Positions 53,915 through 64,000 of a stretch of 64,000 nucleotides of DNA are shown here, piece after piece (within the stretch, counting starts at the first letter, position 1; every line of letters starts with the position of its first letter). The notes under the pieces were generated by a model that saw nothing but the letters and a program-made list of their open reading frames with translations, made no database searches and was not told the origin of the DNA. This DNA is from Liolophura sinensis. Its lineage: Eukaryota; Mollusca; Polyplacophora; Chitonida; Chitonidae. Made by a program: the position numbers and the translations under genes. Location: assembly GCF_032854445.1 (NCBI RefSeq), contig NC_088297.1:6325991-6389990 (forward strand), in the 5' to 3' direction.

Positions 53915-54285
53915 CAAACACCGCCAGTGAGTGAGTGAGTGAGTGAGTGCTTGCTTGGGGTTAAACGTCACACTTAACAATTTTTCAGACATATGACGAC
54001 GAAGGTGTCCTTAGAGCGCATGTAATGTGCCTCCTTGTTTCAGGACGGGATTTCCACCGATCTTTTTTTCTAGTGCTGCTTCACTGAGACGACTTACCGA
54101 AGGCAAGTAGACCTCATCCGAGCTATTATACTGATACGGGTCAACTCCTTAATGCTGAACGCCAAGCGAGGAAGCTACAACTTCCTCTTTTAAGGCCTTA
54201 GGCGTAACCCGACCAAGGATTGATCCTGGATCTACGACCTCACGAAGCAGATGCTATATCAACTGTGCAATGCGGTGTAACACCG
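53915..54285 (+). repeat. Repeat family B, near full length, with (GTGA)n
   Basis: Order: (GTGA)n, GCTTGGGGTTAAACGTCACA, GACGACGAAGGTGTCC, TGTTTCAGGACGGGATTTCC, GAGACGACTTACCGAAGGCA, ATTATACTGATACGGGTCAA, AACGCCAAGCGAGGAAGCTA, CCAAGGATTGATCCTGGATC and a degraded tRNA-like end. About 370 bp. A reversed copy lies at about 57595-57840. Confidence 0.85.
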
Positions 54286-54629
54286 TCAACGAGCAAGTAT
54301 TTTTCAAGGTAGATTTCTGAGACCATATTTTGCAAAGTTAGTAATTTTCACATTGCTTTGAAAATCTGTTAAAGACTTTAAAATGATCCGAGGTAATTCA
54401 TCAGTGAATTTCAGAGCAATTAATAATTTTCAAAATGTTCCGTTGACAAATACGATTATTCCTTACAAGAGTGATGCCATGTGTAAAAAAAGCATTGGAA
54501 GTAGGATGATGAGTTGCTACTGGGAAAATAAGGAGCACTGCATGAGACCTGTATAGTCCTTGGGCCACAAGCATTTACAGCCCAACGATCATTAATCCTG
54601 AACAAACTGTGAACATTATATGTATCTTA

Positions 54630-55076
54630 CAAAGTGATTCGGAACTGATCGTCATTACTTTGTCCATGTACTATACAACATCTACAGAGTGATTCGGAAC
54701 TGATCGTCATTACTTTGTCCATGTACTATACAAAATCTACAGAGTGATTCGGAACTGATCGTCCATACTTTGTCAATGTACTATACAAAATCTACAGAGT
54801 GATTCGGAACTGATCGTCATTACTTTGTCCATGTACTATACAACATCTACAGAGTGATTCGGAACTGATCGTCATTACTTTGTCAATGTACTATACAAAA
54901 TCTACAGAGTGATTCGGAACTGATCGTCATTACTTTGTCCATGTACTATACAACATCTACAGAGTGATTCGGAACTGATCGTCATTACTTTGTCCATGTA
55001 CTATAAGGAACCTACAGAGTGATTTGGAACTGACCATAATTACTTTGTCCATGTATTATTCGGAACCTACAGAGTG
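54630..55076 (+). repeat. 55-bp tandem repeat, about eight copies
   Basis: The unit contains AGAGTGATTCGGAACTGATC and GTCATTACTTTGTCCATGTA. Spacing of the GTGATTCGG motif is 55 bp (54634, 54689 and onward). The last two copies are diverged. Confidence 0.95.
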
Positions 55077-55356
55077 AGTTATGCTTATGATAAAAAATTA
55101 TTACAGGACAAACGGTAAAGACAATACAAGTATGTATCTTACACGTTTCATTTTGAAACTACTTTTATTTATATTTGGAAAACAACACAGAGTCGACCTG
55201 GCAACTTAAACAATATAAACAATATGGAGTAAAGGACTTCGCCCAGGCAACTTTAAACAATATAAACTGGGTAGGTTGAATGGCAAAGTTTTGACCTTTT
55301 GGTAGTCATTACCAGAAGACACAAAATTACAAAAAAGACGTATTTAAAGCGTCATC

Positions 55357-56085
55357 TGTGCTCTTTTGGCACTTACACATTCGCATCAGCGCACTCTACA
55401 GCACTGCACTCGGGTTACACATCTGGATTCGAATGCAGCCCTTGGCATGACCCGACCCGGGATTGCGTAACACGGGCTCTCCAGTGAACTGTTATTGTCA
55501 CCCAGACAGGTCAACAATGTAAGTAACAAAATGCCGGCAGAGAATGGACAGAACCCACGTCATGTGCGCCCAAAGTGAATGAAAGGCGTAGACCTGAACC
55601 CGGCGTATTGAAATCGCTGTACGCGTGTTGATCCCACACGAGAACGAGGATTCCAATGTCAAAGGGCGTATTCGACTTGCTGCACTGGTGTTGATCTTAC
55701 AGGAAAACAAGGTTTCCAACGCCAAAGTGTAACACAAGGTCGCTGTTCGCAAACAAGATTTTGACTCCACGTTTCTCAAGGCTTGGAACGGGGTGAAACA
55801 AGAACGATATTGAAATAAAGCGCTCTTTGTGCACTTGCACATTCGTATCAGAAGACACGAGAACACTGCACCCAGGTTACACACTTACGTGAATTCGAAT
55901 GCAGCCATAGTATAATACAAGTTGACTGCTCGCGAGATTTTCACTCCTCATTTCTGTGAAGTTGGAACTAGAACGATATGGAAATAAATTACCTTCTGGG
56001 CTATTTTTGCATTTAGACATCCACATCACCTGACAAAAGGGCACAGCATTCAGGATGCACACTTACACGGATTCGAACACAGCCA
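55357..56085 (-). repeat. Three diverged copies of an approximately 90-bp element
   Basis: Copies at about 55357-55445, 55828-55905 and 55995-56085 share TGC/GGCACTT..CACATTCG.ATCA, GCACTGCA, GGTTACACA.. and GATTCGAATGCAGCC. The first joins a family B end (CATGACCCGACCCGGGATTG). No coding content is accepted for the minus-strand ORFs here. Confidence 0.6.
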
Positions 56086-56855
56086 CTGGATTAAAGCCTT
56101 AACATTAGTTCAATTACAAGTCTTTGGTTTAACTTTAAGTCATTGGTTTTACATAAAAATGGTTGTACATACGGTCCTGGAGCCGGTTTCACAAAGCGCG
56201 CGTAACACTTTACTTCCATGGTGATCAGCACTGTAGGTAATACGTCGCCACGGTACCGGTACGTTCGCTTCGTGCGCTTTGTGAAACGGGTCCCTGACGA
56301 CCGGAGTTGCAGTATGACCGTCGGAGGGTTCATTCACCTTGTTTTCCTAATTGTTTCCTGATTGTTTCGCTAATCGTTTTGCAAAAGCAGTCGCAATTTG
56401 GGTCAAGCATAACTTCCATAAGTACGTACAGTAAAGATATACACATAGTTGTGGCTGGTTTTTGGAACAGGTTTCAACACTGATACTGACGTGGCAGTTT
56501 TTTAATACAGGCTTCAACACTGATACTGTAGTTACTACGAAGCTCCTAGTTATTTCATAACAGAGGTACAAGTTAGACACCATAAACATCCGTGAGAAAA
56601 CCTCAGTATGGAATTTCCAAGGACGCGACCCCAAGGACGCTAAAATGGAATCTCCAGTTTTTAGTTACTTGGGGAACGGAACGCGTTCCTGTGTCCGTTC
56701 AACGAAAGTTTTCTTAAAAATTAAACCTGGAATGGTTTGCTACACAAGAATGTTTAACCTAAATGATGACGGCCAGTGTGTATCGGGGAAGGAACCTGGA
56801 TTGCCCAGAGTAAGCCGCTGACCTTTCGTGAACTCTTTCACATGTGACCTACGTC
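56086..56855. other. Intronic or intergenic DNA, nothing recognised
   Basis: No supported exon or repeat beyond a short duplication of ACAGG(T/C)TTCAACACTGATAC at about 56470 and 56510. Confidence 0.4.
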
Positions 56856-57270
56856 ATAAGTGTGGAAGGTCAATGGTCCCCATGCATGTCCGCTGGAAGG
56901 CCAATGGTCTACATGCACCTCCGCTGGAAGGCCAATAATCTCCATGCACGTCCTCTGGAAGGTCAATGGTCTCCATGCACATCTGCCTAAAGGTCAATGG
57001 TCTCCATGCACGTCCGTTGAAAGGCCAATGGTCTCCATGCACGTCCGCTGGAAGGCCAATGGTCTACACGCACGTCCGCTGGAAGGTCAATTTTCTACAT
57101 GCACGTCCGCTGGTAGGCCAATGGTCTACACGCACGTCCACTGGAAGGTCAATTTTCTACATGCACGTCCGCTGGAAGGCCAATGGTCTCCATGCACGTC
57201 TGCTTGAAGGCCAATGGTCTCCATGCACGTCCACTGAAAGGCCAATGGTCTCCATGCACGTCCGATGAAA
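56856..57270 (+). repeat. 31-bp minisatellite, about 13 copies
   Basis: The unit contains GGAAGGCCAATGGTCT and CATGCACGTCCGCT, with spacing 31 bp (56899, 56930, 56961 and onward). Because 31 is not a multiple of 3, all frames read through it. The long ORFs here are artefacts. Confidence 0.95.
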
Positions 57271-57389
57271 GGCCCCAACGGTGTTGTACATTCTTTATTT
57301 ACACAGACAAATCCCAGTGTAGCACAGACAACAAGAACATTGCAAATGTTTTAAACTACTGAAGTTAAATGACAAATACATTCCGAAAT

Positions 57390-57495
57390 TTTTATTTATT
57401 TAATAAATTTATTTTTTACGGCGTACTCAGCGACAATATTTCACTTATTCGACGACGGCCAGCATTATGGTTGGAGGAAACCCTACATGCAGAGC
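57390..57495 (-). repeat. SINE family A, 3' fragment
   Basis: TTTTTTACGGCGTACTCAGC, TATTTCACTTATTCGACGAC and GGCCAGCATTATGG, then unrelated sequence. The head is missing. Confidence 0.8.
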
Positions 57496-57594
57496 CCACG
57501 GGATACTAACAATCATTCGCAGCCAATGAATCAGCTTCCAGACATGCCAGACAGATTTCACGTGACGTCGTCCCCTTCGAAAGCGGTAGATCCA

Positions 57595-57840
57595 TGGTCA
57601 ATCCTGGCTCGGGTTTTAAGCATTAAGGGGATAGTGCTACGACTGGTTGACCCGTATCAGTACAATGGCTGGGGCAGGGCAACTAACTTAGGTAAGTCGT
57701 CTTAGTGAAGCAGCACCAGATAAAAGAGCGGTGGAAATCCGTCCTGCAAACAAGGAGGCACATGCACTCTGAGGACTCCTTCGTCGTCATGCGACTGGAA
57801 AACTGTTAAGTGTGACGTTAAACCCCAAGCGGTCACTTAT
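57595..57840 (-). repeat. Repeat family B, reversed copy
   Basis: Reads as the complement of 53927-54150: GGTTGACCCGTATCAGTACA, CTTAGTGAAGCAGCACCAGA, GTGGAAATCCGTCCTG and GTTAAACCCCAAGCGGTCAC. Confidence 0.8.
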
Positions 57841-58342
57841 TCGACTGACATCAAAATACAACTACAAAGTTGAAAACAATGGCTATAGGAATAGGTCAAA
57901 TGAACGGTGCTCATAGTATATGAGAGAAATATCATTAAGCATTAATTACAGGATCGGAACATACTTAAGAATCGCAACATACTTTAGAATCGGAACATAC
58001 TTAAGGATTTATCATTGGTATTCTTGGCACATGTATTCATAATAACAGTCGGCCTAGTATAAGCATAATATCACTGCGCCGAGTGTCCTGTCTGGTGTCT
58101 TTAAAATATGGCACTCAAGTAAGGCAGCATTATTATTATATCAGTGTCGGAATGGGCTTGCCACTCGGAGACGCCGCTATTATGCTGTGGAAATAATACA
58201 AAAAGCCCTGAGCAAACAAACCGTAGGCCCGTCAGTTTGCACTTGCAATTTTTTTAGACGTTCTCAAAGCCACTTACATTTCTTACGCGATTTTTGTCCA
58301 ACACAGAATTTTCGCAACATACGTCCAATTCATGATGCTGAA
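57841..58342. other. Downstream of terminal exon 2, nothing recognised
   Basis: No exon or repeat is supported, apart from a short triplet of AGAATCGCAACATACTT-like phrases near 57960-58000. Confidence 0.4.
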
Positions 58343-58815
58343 TTATTCATTGAAGTTTTTGCTTTCATGATACTTAGGCCGACTTAGTCGTAGCTGTATT
58401 AGTCTCTCTTTGTAGGTGTGTAGACTGAGCATGAAATCCGGGCTGGAAGTGATGGATTTTGGGTAACCGTGCCCTCTGAGATACATATCTAATCTGGCCC
58501 GCAGTGCGCGCAATGAGCTCGTGTCATAGTCTTGGCCGGATTTCTTTTTTGCATTGAGATAGAATCCACATAGATACTTGTCCAGCTCGGATGTGGGAAG
58601 GTCTTGAATATCCCGCTCCTCCTCCGGATGTGCCAGTGCTAGCCAGGATTTAAAAATCCTCGCTGCGCTGATTGTGTTTTTGTTCCACATTGGCGTCCCT
58701 ACAGCGCCGTCCGTGTGACTCTTACAGGCTTTTGGTGTGCCGCCTCGGTGCCAGAAATTCGTCTGATTTCCCACCCACTTCCCTGGGGAGCTGTCCTCGT
58801 GTCGGCTGCCCAAGT
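58343..58815 (-). CDS. Alternative terminal exon 2: recombinase-like core-binding domain
   Basis: A strong acceptor (a long pyrimidine tract, then TATCATCCTCAG|ACTTGGG), phase 1; stop at 58343; about 157 residues. It has a unique N-terminal linker with Trp/His, then NTISAARIFKSWLALAHPEE, LDKYLCGFYLNAKKKSGQDY, SLRALRARLDMYLRGHGYPK and SPDFMLSLHTYKERLIQL. It is the most diverged of the four core-binding exons. No catalytic domain follows. Confidence 0.68.
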
Positions 58816-59821
58816 CTGAGGATGATACCAAGAGGAAGGAGTAAATAGAAATTGTTCCCTGAAAATCTGTAATTAATCCATTGTTCGTAACATAAATCAC
58901 ACTCAATAACAGAATCCTAATAATTACTGAGACCAGAACTCCGCAGTCTTATGTGTAAATGCGTACTTTTGTCATCTTGTAGTTTTTAAATATCTCATTG
59001 AACACATTTTCCGGTGATTTTACGACCGTAGCAAGCCGGTGTCAGTACCGATATATTGAAATGATTGACAGCGCTACCCCAGGAAGACGTCATGTCGAAG
59101 TCACCAGCTATTACGCCTAGCCACCGCAGAGACCAATGCTAGTACACCTCAACCAGGAGGTGCAGTACAGGTACCACGACTCCCCATTAAAAGTCTTCAG
59201 AAACACACAAAACCCTAAGGCGATATTGATCGTCGAGTAAAAATATAAATTTGTCAGGTTTCTGTTCATTGTATTCGTGATATATTTACAACCTTTCTTT
59301 GTAAGCGGGTATAACTGTTCACTTAACATAGTATAAGAATATAAAAAGACACGCGCATCGCTATATGAGGCTGATAAAAACTAGTTATTTACATCTTCTT
59401 CAGTATCCGGGTGATTAAATCATGGAGCTTGCAAATGAACAACAAGAAGTGGTAAGAAATGAAGCCCCGCTTCTACGACACGAAGTGTTAAGAAATGACT
59501 CTGCGTTCCTCCCATGTAGGTTTACATCAACCTGTAGTACATAACCATATTGCACGTTTATTTATTTGATTAACTACTTTACCTAACTATTTTATATTTC
59601 CAATGGTAGTTAGCTTTCTGGGTGGATGAAATCGGAAAGCCGAAGAAAACCACCCACTTTTGGTAGGCTATTGGAGAACTTTTCATCGTGTGACATACGT
59701 TATCCTGGTGGAACTCTTACGGCTTTTAGCAAACTTCGAGAAAAGCAACCTAAACGGACACACTTTAGTTCATTTTCACTAAGGCCATGGAGAACAATGA
59801 AAGCAAAAGATTCCTGAAATT
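58816..59821. other. Intronic DNA, nothing recognised
   Basis: No further exon or repeat is supported. Confidence 0.4.
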
Positions 59822-60090
59822 GCCCGAGATCGGTATTGAACCAAGGTTTCCGGTGACCTAACGATTGAAAGGCAAGTACTTTAACCGCGCAAGCATATCT
59901 AGTTCGACTCTAGCTCATGCTGGCTTCCTCTCCGGCCGTACGTGGGAAAAGCTGACAGTAACCTGCGGATAGTCGTGGGTTTCATCCCGATTTTGCCTGA
60001 CTTCCTCCCAACATAATGCTGGTTGCAGTTGTATAAATGAAATATTTATGAGTACGGCGTAAAACACCCACCAAGTAAATAAATAAACAA
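59822..60090 (+). repeat. SINE family A 3' part joined to a reversed tRNA-like head
   Basis: 59822-59900 is a reversed tRNA-like stretch (TATTGAACCAAGGTTTCCGG, CGATTGAAAGG) similar to 47790-47885. From 59905 it is SINE A in plus orientation: CATGCTGGCTTCCTCTCCGG, CATAATGCTGGTTGCAG, TATGAGTACGGCGTAAAACA and an AAATAAATAAAC tail. Confidence 0.8.
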
Positions 60091-60239
60091 CGTACCTGGA
60101 TTCGCACTTGTTTTCTAAGAGGCACACTAAGCAGACGGTGTGGTATGGAGCAGGTAGTGTCATTATGCTATCAATTCAGTAAAACAAATCCCTACTGCAA
60201 ATCGCATTTTATACACGAGGCTTCAAAATTACAACTTAA

Positions 60240-60500
60240 GCAGTACACAGCATGACACAGCTTATCACTTGAAGTGTGCATGGCGTGACAAATCTGTCGT
60301 TTGAAACATAACATGACACAGCATATCACTTGAAGTGTGCATGGCGTGACAAATCTGTCGTTTTAAACATAACATGACACAGCATATCACTTGAAGTGTG
60401 CATGGCGTGACAAATCTGTCGTTTGAAACATAGCATGACACAGCATATCACTTGAAGTGTGCATGGCGTGACATCTCTGTCGTTTGACATATAACATGGC
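60240..60500 (+). repeat. 61-bp tandem repeat, four copies
   Basis: The unit contains CATGACACAGCATATCACTT, GAAGTGTGCATGGCGTGACA and AATCTGTCGTTTGAAACATA. Spacing is 61 bp (60312, 60373 and onward). Confidence 0.95.
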
Positions 60501-61506
60501 ACAACTTATCACACGTTTTGCCAGATCATCATAGCCACATATGGTAAACGTACTTATCGCTCACACAACTTAGAAAACTCAACATTAATACTGTTTATGA
60601 TTACATGGGAACACCAGTCACCAATCATGAGTGACTTCCTCCATCATTTATGGGCATCGGTTGACAACGCGGGACCTGTTAGGCCTACCCAGGGCAGTGG
60701 CAACTTTAAAAGAACGACATTAACATAGGAAAAATAAAGAAATTAGGAGAAAGCTTGGAAATTAGACACCTGATAAAAAAATATAAAAGTTCACATTTCC
60801 GTGGTCCTCTCCTGTTCCTTTTTTAAGACCCCCATTCTCTTCAAACAAAGAACAACCAAGAAGCAAAACCAGGTAATTTTCCAGTGACACCCGGCATACT
60901 AGTTACCCTAAAGAATTCCATTCTGATGTGGACATGTCGACGGATTTAGTAGAGAACAGTTAATATATTTAATACATTTGCATCACACTATAGTACAAAA
61001 CTGTAAAATAACATTACATCATATTAAAAACGATGGCTTACCTACTGTCACAGTTTTTTTTTCAGATTATGCGCTTAAAACAGCTGTTCAAATTCAAACC
61101 CAGTTCACACGCGATGCACCAGGCCTGAAATGCCAAAATGACAGTTCTGGAACTTTCTCAAACTTTAAACCTGTCCTTCATAGTGGGTTCTCCAAAATGT
61201 TTGGGTATGGCTGTCACATGTCAGCACATGAACGACTTTACTAAAACAAGCTATCCATATTCTCCACAACTTGCACATTTGCCATGCTTAATACTCATTT
61301 ACAATGACGTTCTAAGTATCGAATGTTCAAAGCCTTGTTCTTACCTAGGAACCAGTTTGAAGAGGGCCGAAAACAATATTGTCCATAAGCTTGCATGTAT
61401 CTCTGGCCTAAATATCTTGACAGCCAAAAAGATGAAAATATACGTATGTACATTTAATTATTTTTGCAGGATTTTATGATGCTCAATCGCAAAATACTGA
61501 ACATCC
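60501..61506. other. Intergenic or 3' untranslated DNA
   Basis: No gene is supported. Open frames at 60978-61244 and 61138-61479 (+) have no domain. The part just left of 61507 is presumably the 3' untranslated region of the zinc-finger exon. Confidence 0.4.
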
Positions 61507-61853
61507 CTACTCAGTTCCTAAGGTGAAATTTGAGGATTCCGACGGTTCAGTGAGCAACAAAAGTTCGGGGTGTTTTTTCCGTGCATGTTGACTCAGTTGG
61601 TATCGGTCAATAAAGCCTTTGTGACACAGAGGGCATTTGAAGCGGAGCTCCGGCATGTGCTTCAGAACGTGTCGCTTCATATTGTACATCTTGGTGGTAA
61701 AGTACTGACACACACGACACACGAGGCCTGCGTCTGACTGAGCGTTATGTTTGTCCCCCGGGGGTAACTCTCTGTAATCGTGATAGTACTGGCTGAGCAT
61801 GTCATGGGAGACCCTGGGGGACTCGGAGGAGCCAGCAGCCTCTGCCCACTTAT
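61507..61853 (-). CDS. Alternative terminal exon 1: two C2H2 zinc fingers
   Basis: Acceptor TTTCTCTGTGTTGCAG|ATAAGTGG, phase 1; stop at 61507; about 115 residues. Fingers: C-x2-C-x12-H-x3-H (CRVCQYFTTKMYNMKRHVLKH) and C-x2-C-x12-H-x4-H (CPLCHKGFIDRYQLSQHARKKH), linked by MPELRFK. A pair of fingers of this kind is usual at the C-terminus of BTB zinc-finger transcription factors of the lola/tramtrack type. The first exons, presumably with a BTB or similar domain, would lie to the right, beyond the window. Confidence 0.8.
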
Positions 61854-64000
61854 CTGCAACACAGAGAAATGGGCAGGGCGTTAGACTGGATTGATTACAT
61901 CTTTGTTGAATCTATACACACTCGTACATTCACTGCGGATATGACAACTCATGTATGCATTCTAACCTATACATTGCTACCTAATTGTTAACAAGGGAAA
62001 TAATGCTGTCTTTTGCTAGGTACATGGACAATGTGTGTCCCAAATAGTATGTAGCTAGGTAACCCCTAGAACAATGGCTTAAGCAGAATTAGGTACAAAA
62101 ATACACTGATGTTAGTTGCAAGTTATTAGACGTCACTAGTCTGGAATTAATTAGAATGCGGTGTTGTCATTATATTTAATACACAATCACTTTAAAAAAA
62201 AACGCAGAGAGACCAGGCATCAGGGATGCTTAGTCCACCAGCAGAATACTGGTTTATGAAGGCATACAAAAGATCACCAGAACATCGACGACAGTGAGAT
62301 AGTTGGCAAATGACCAAACTTAACCGTGGAAATACCCCCTCGTCAATTTACCTCAGTTAAGGCTTTATTTTAAGTGTTCACGTAAATGCTTAAAAGGTTA
62401 TCCGCACTTCATTGTGATAAATTCGTTATACCAGTGTATTGCGTTCGTATATGGCCTGGCATTTCGTCTCGAATATGAATATTTTCACTCGCCCTTCACA
62501 CTATACACTTTTTCCACAAAAGCTTTTGCCATACTTCTTGAGAGTCTGTCAAGTTTGAGAAAAGAAAGGATAAGTCTTGAAGTTTTGCGGTACAGTAGCC
62601 TTGCAGTGTCATACAACAGTCTTGTTGAAAATACTGACATGAAAATACATTAATTTTCGAAAGTATATTGGATATACTTTAAGATATATATTCTTATATA
62701 TTTATATAAGAATAAATATTCGAAAGCTCATATTATATATGAGCATAACAAGGCTTAACAACAAGAGCCAAATCACAATAAAAACACTTGCAAGAACGGG
62801 CAAAACATGTCGGCTTGTACTCTGGCCCTTTCTTCAGCCAATGACCCCTTGACACTACACCCAGCATAGTGATCGCTATCGAACAAATGATGTGTTCTAG
62901 ACAAACTAGAATAAAATAAAATAAAATAAAATAAAACAAAATAAAAATAAATCACTCAATAGGGTGGTTTGCTCGAATTTAGTTCTCGGTGATTTGGATG
63001 TGATCCTGTAAGAATTCTCTGGGTGGGTTAGCAATCCACTGATCTCTCAGATCTTGTCGCAAATGGGACTCGCCAGCCCTGTACAAAGGGAAGCAAATCA
63101 TGCACCTCATGGAATACGGTTGATACTTGCTACAGGCTTCGCTATTACCCTTGCTGTACAATACACAAAGTCTTCGGAAACCTACTTTTTCGACAGCCAA
63201 TGGAATTACGGCCCGCGTACTTCCGCAAAACATTTTCAGCCAATCAATGACCATCCCTTATAAGTACGTATTTCCTTGTTTCGAAGCAAGTGCATGTACG
63301 TTTGGATCCGATTTATTCCTTGACACAACATTATACAATAGCTATGAACGGTGACCGATCCCCATTTACTGAAACGAAGTTACGCTGTTACCTTTATTTA
63401 GTCTCAAAATGACCTCAAAATCTCCCCGCCCCTCCCAATTTTTTTTTTTTTTTTGCGGTAGCGGTAGTATCTATATATATATCTGGATGCTGTATGAAAT
63501 TCATTTCGTACACTGCATAGTGTATGGCCACACTATACCATGTTGTATTGAACTCCTGTCAACGTGGAATCCATCTGGACAATGACTCATGCATATTTAT
63601 GAAGGCAAATTCAGAGCTCAGAAAATCGAGGTAGATGAGGTCGGACATCGCTTGATTAAATGAAGATGGGAACAGAGGAGCCCTCTACTTCATTAAAAAT
63701 ACCAGTGTACCAAAGTGTCAATACAGTATAAGGGGTCATGAACGACCTTAGAGTTAATTTTCATTCGAGCAGGAAGACGACACTACTGTTCCAGGAGTTA
63801 CAAGATTTGGTCTCTGTTCGTAGTGCGCTGGTGATCTCCATTCCAACTCTAACAGCACAGCATGTCATCGCAACCAAACAGAAACCCGTGTATTGACTGA
63901 AATGAGTTGCCTCTTCTTGAACTGGAGAGTTGTCCGCAGCGAACAGAAATGAATATCATGGACCAGGGAGTATCCACATTGCTGTTTCTTCAGATACCGT
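61854..64000. other. Presumed intron and intergenic DNA
   Basis: Contains an (AAATA)n run at about 62908-62951, a T-run at about 63440 and a short (TA)n at 63472-63481. The minus-strand open frame at 62979-63254 has no recognised domain and its possible acceptor is not in phase 1, so it is not accepted as another terminal exon. Confidence 0.4.

Noticed and set aside
54630-55076. CRISPR array
   Set aside because: The 55-bp units are contiguous tandem copies without unique spacers, in animal DNA.
56856-57270. Repeat protein gene
   Set aside because: Open frames of about 100 codons in several frames come from a 31-bp minisatellite without stops. No start context or splice support exists.
62979-63254. 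Sixth alternative terminal exon
   Set aside because: A possible acceptor exists, but the frame would enter in phase 2, not phase 1, and no DNA-binding motif is seen.

Overview
The window is animal nuclear DNA. It has spliced genes with GT..AG introns, long AT-rich intergenic stretches, many minisatellites and two tRNA-derived SINE families. The SINEs, the intron structure and a Polinton suggest a marine invertebrate, most likely a mollusc or other lophotrochozoan. The species assignment is inference.

Layout. (1) 1-12806: gene-poor flank holding a 23-bp tandem array (852-1434), a pair of diverged dispersed repeats, SINE fragments and a 3.1-kb array of about 25 bp (6900-10078) with one inverted block. 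(2) 12807-27391: a 14.6-kb Polinton/Maverick (virus-like self-synthesising transposon) with terminal inverted repeats. It carries protein-primed DNA polymerase B, integrase, a packaging ATPase, a hexon-like major capsid protein and about ten further virion-type or membrane-protein genes, packed head to tail or divergently with almost no spacing. The capsid protein, ATPase and several small genes are open. The polymerase, integrase and several structural genes carry frameshifts or stops, so this is a decaying integrated copy. (3) 27392-31945: a 76-bp satellite and AT-rich DNA. (4) 31946-42837 (+): a complete ten-exon carboxylesterase/cholinesterase-family gene. Its spliced exons give 614 codons with an intact Ser-Glu-His triad. 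(5) 43770-61853: SINE-rich DNA and, on the minus strand, five exons that all begin at a phase-1 3' splice site and end in a stop. Four encode a recombinase-like core-binding domain and one encodes two C2H2 zinc fingers. They look like alternative terminal exons of one locus whose shared 5' exons lie beyond the right edge.

How the parts work together. In the Polinton, the polymerase and integrase would copy and insert the element, while capsid protein, ATPase and membrane/structural proteins would build particles. The esterase is an ordinary secreted or membrane-anchored host enzyme. The terminal-exon array would let one transcription-factor-like gene carry several interchangeable DNA-binding tails, as in lola or mod(mdg4) of insects. 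That locus is the most unusual finding in the window.
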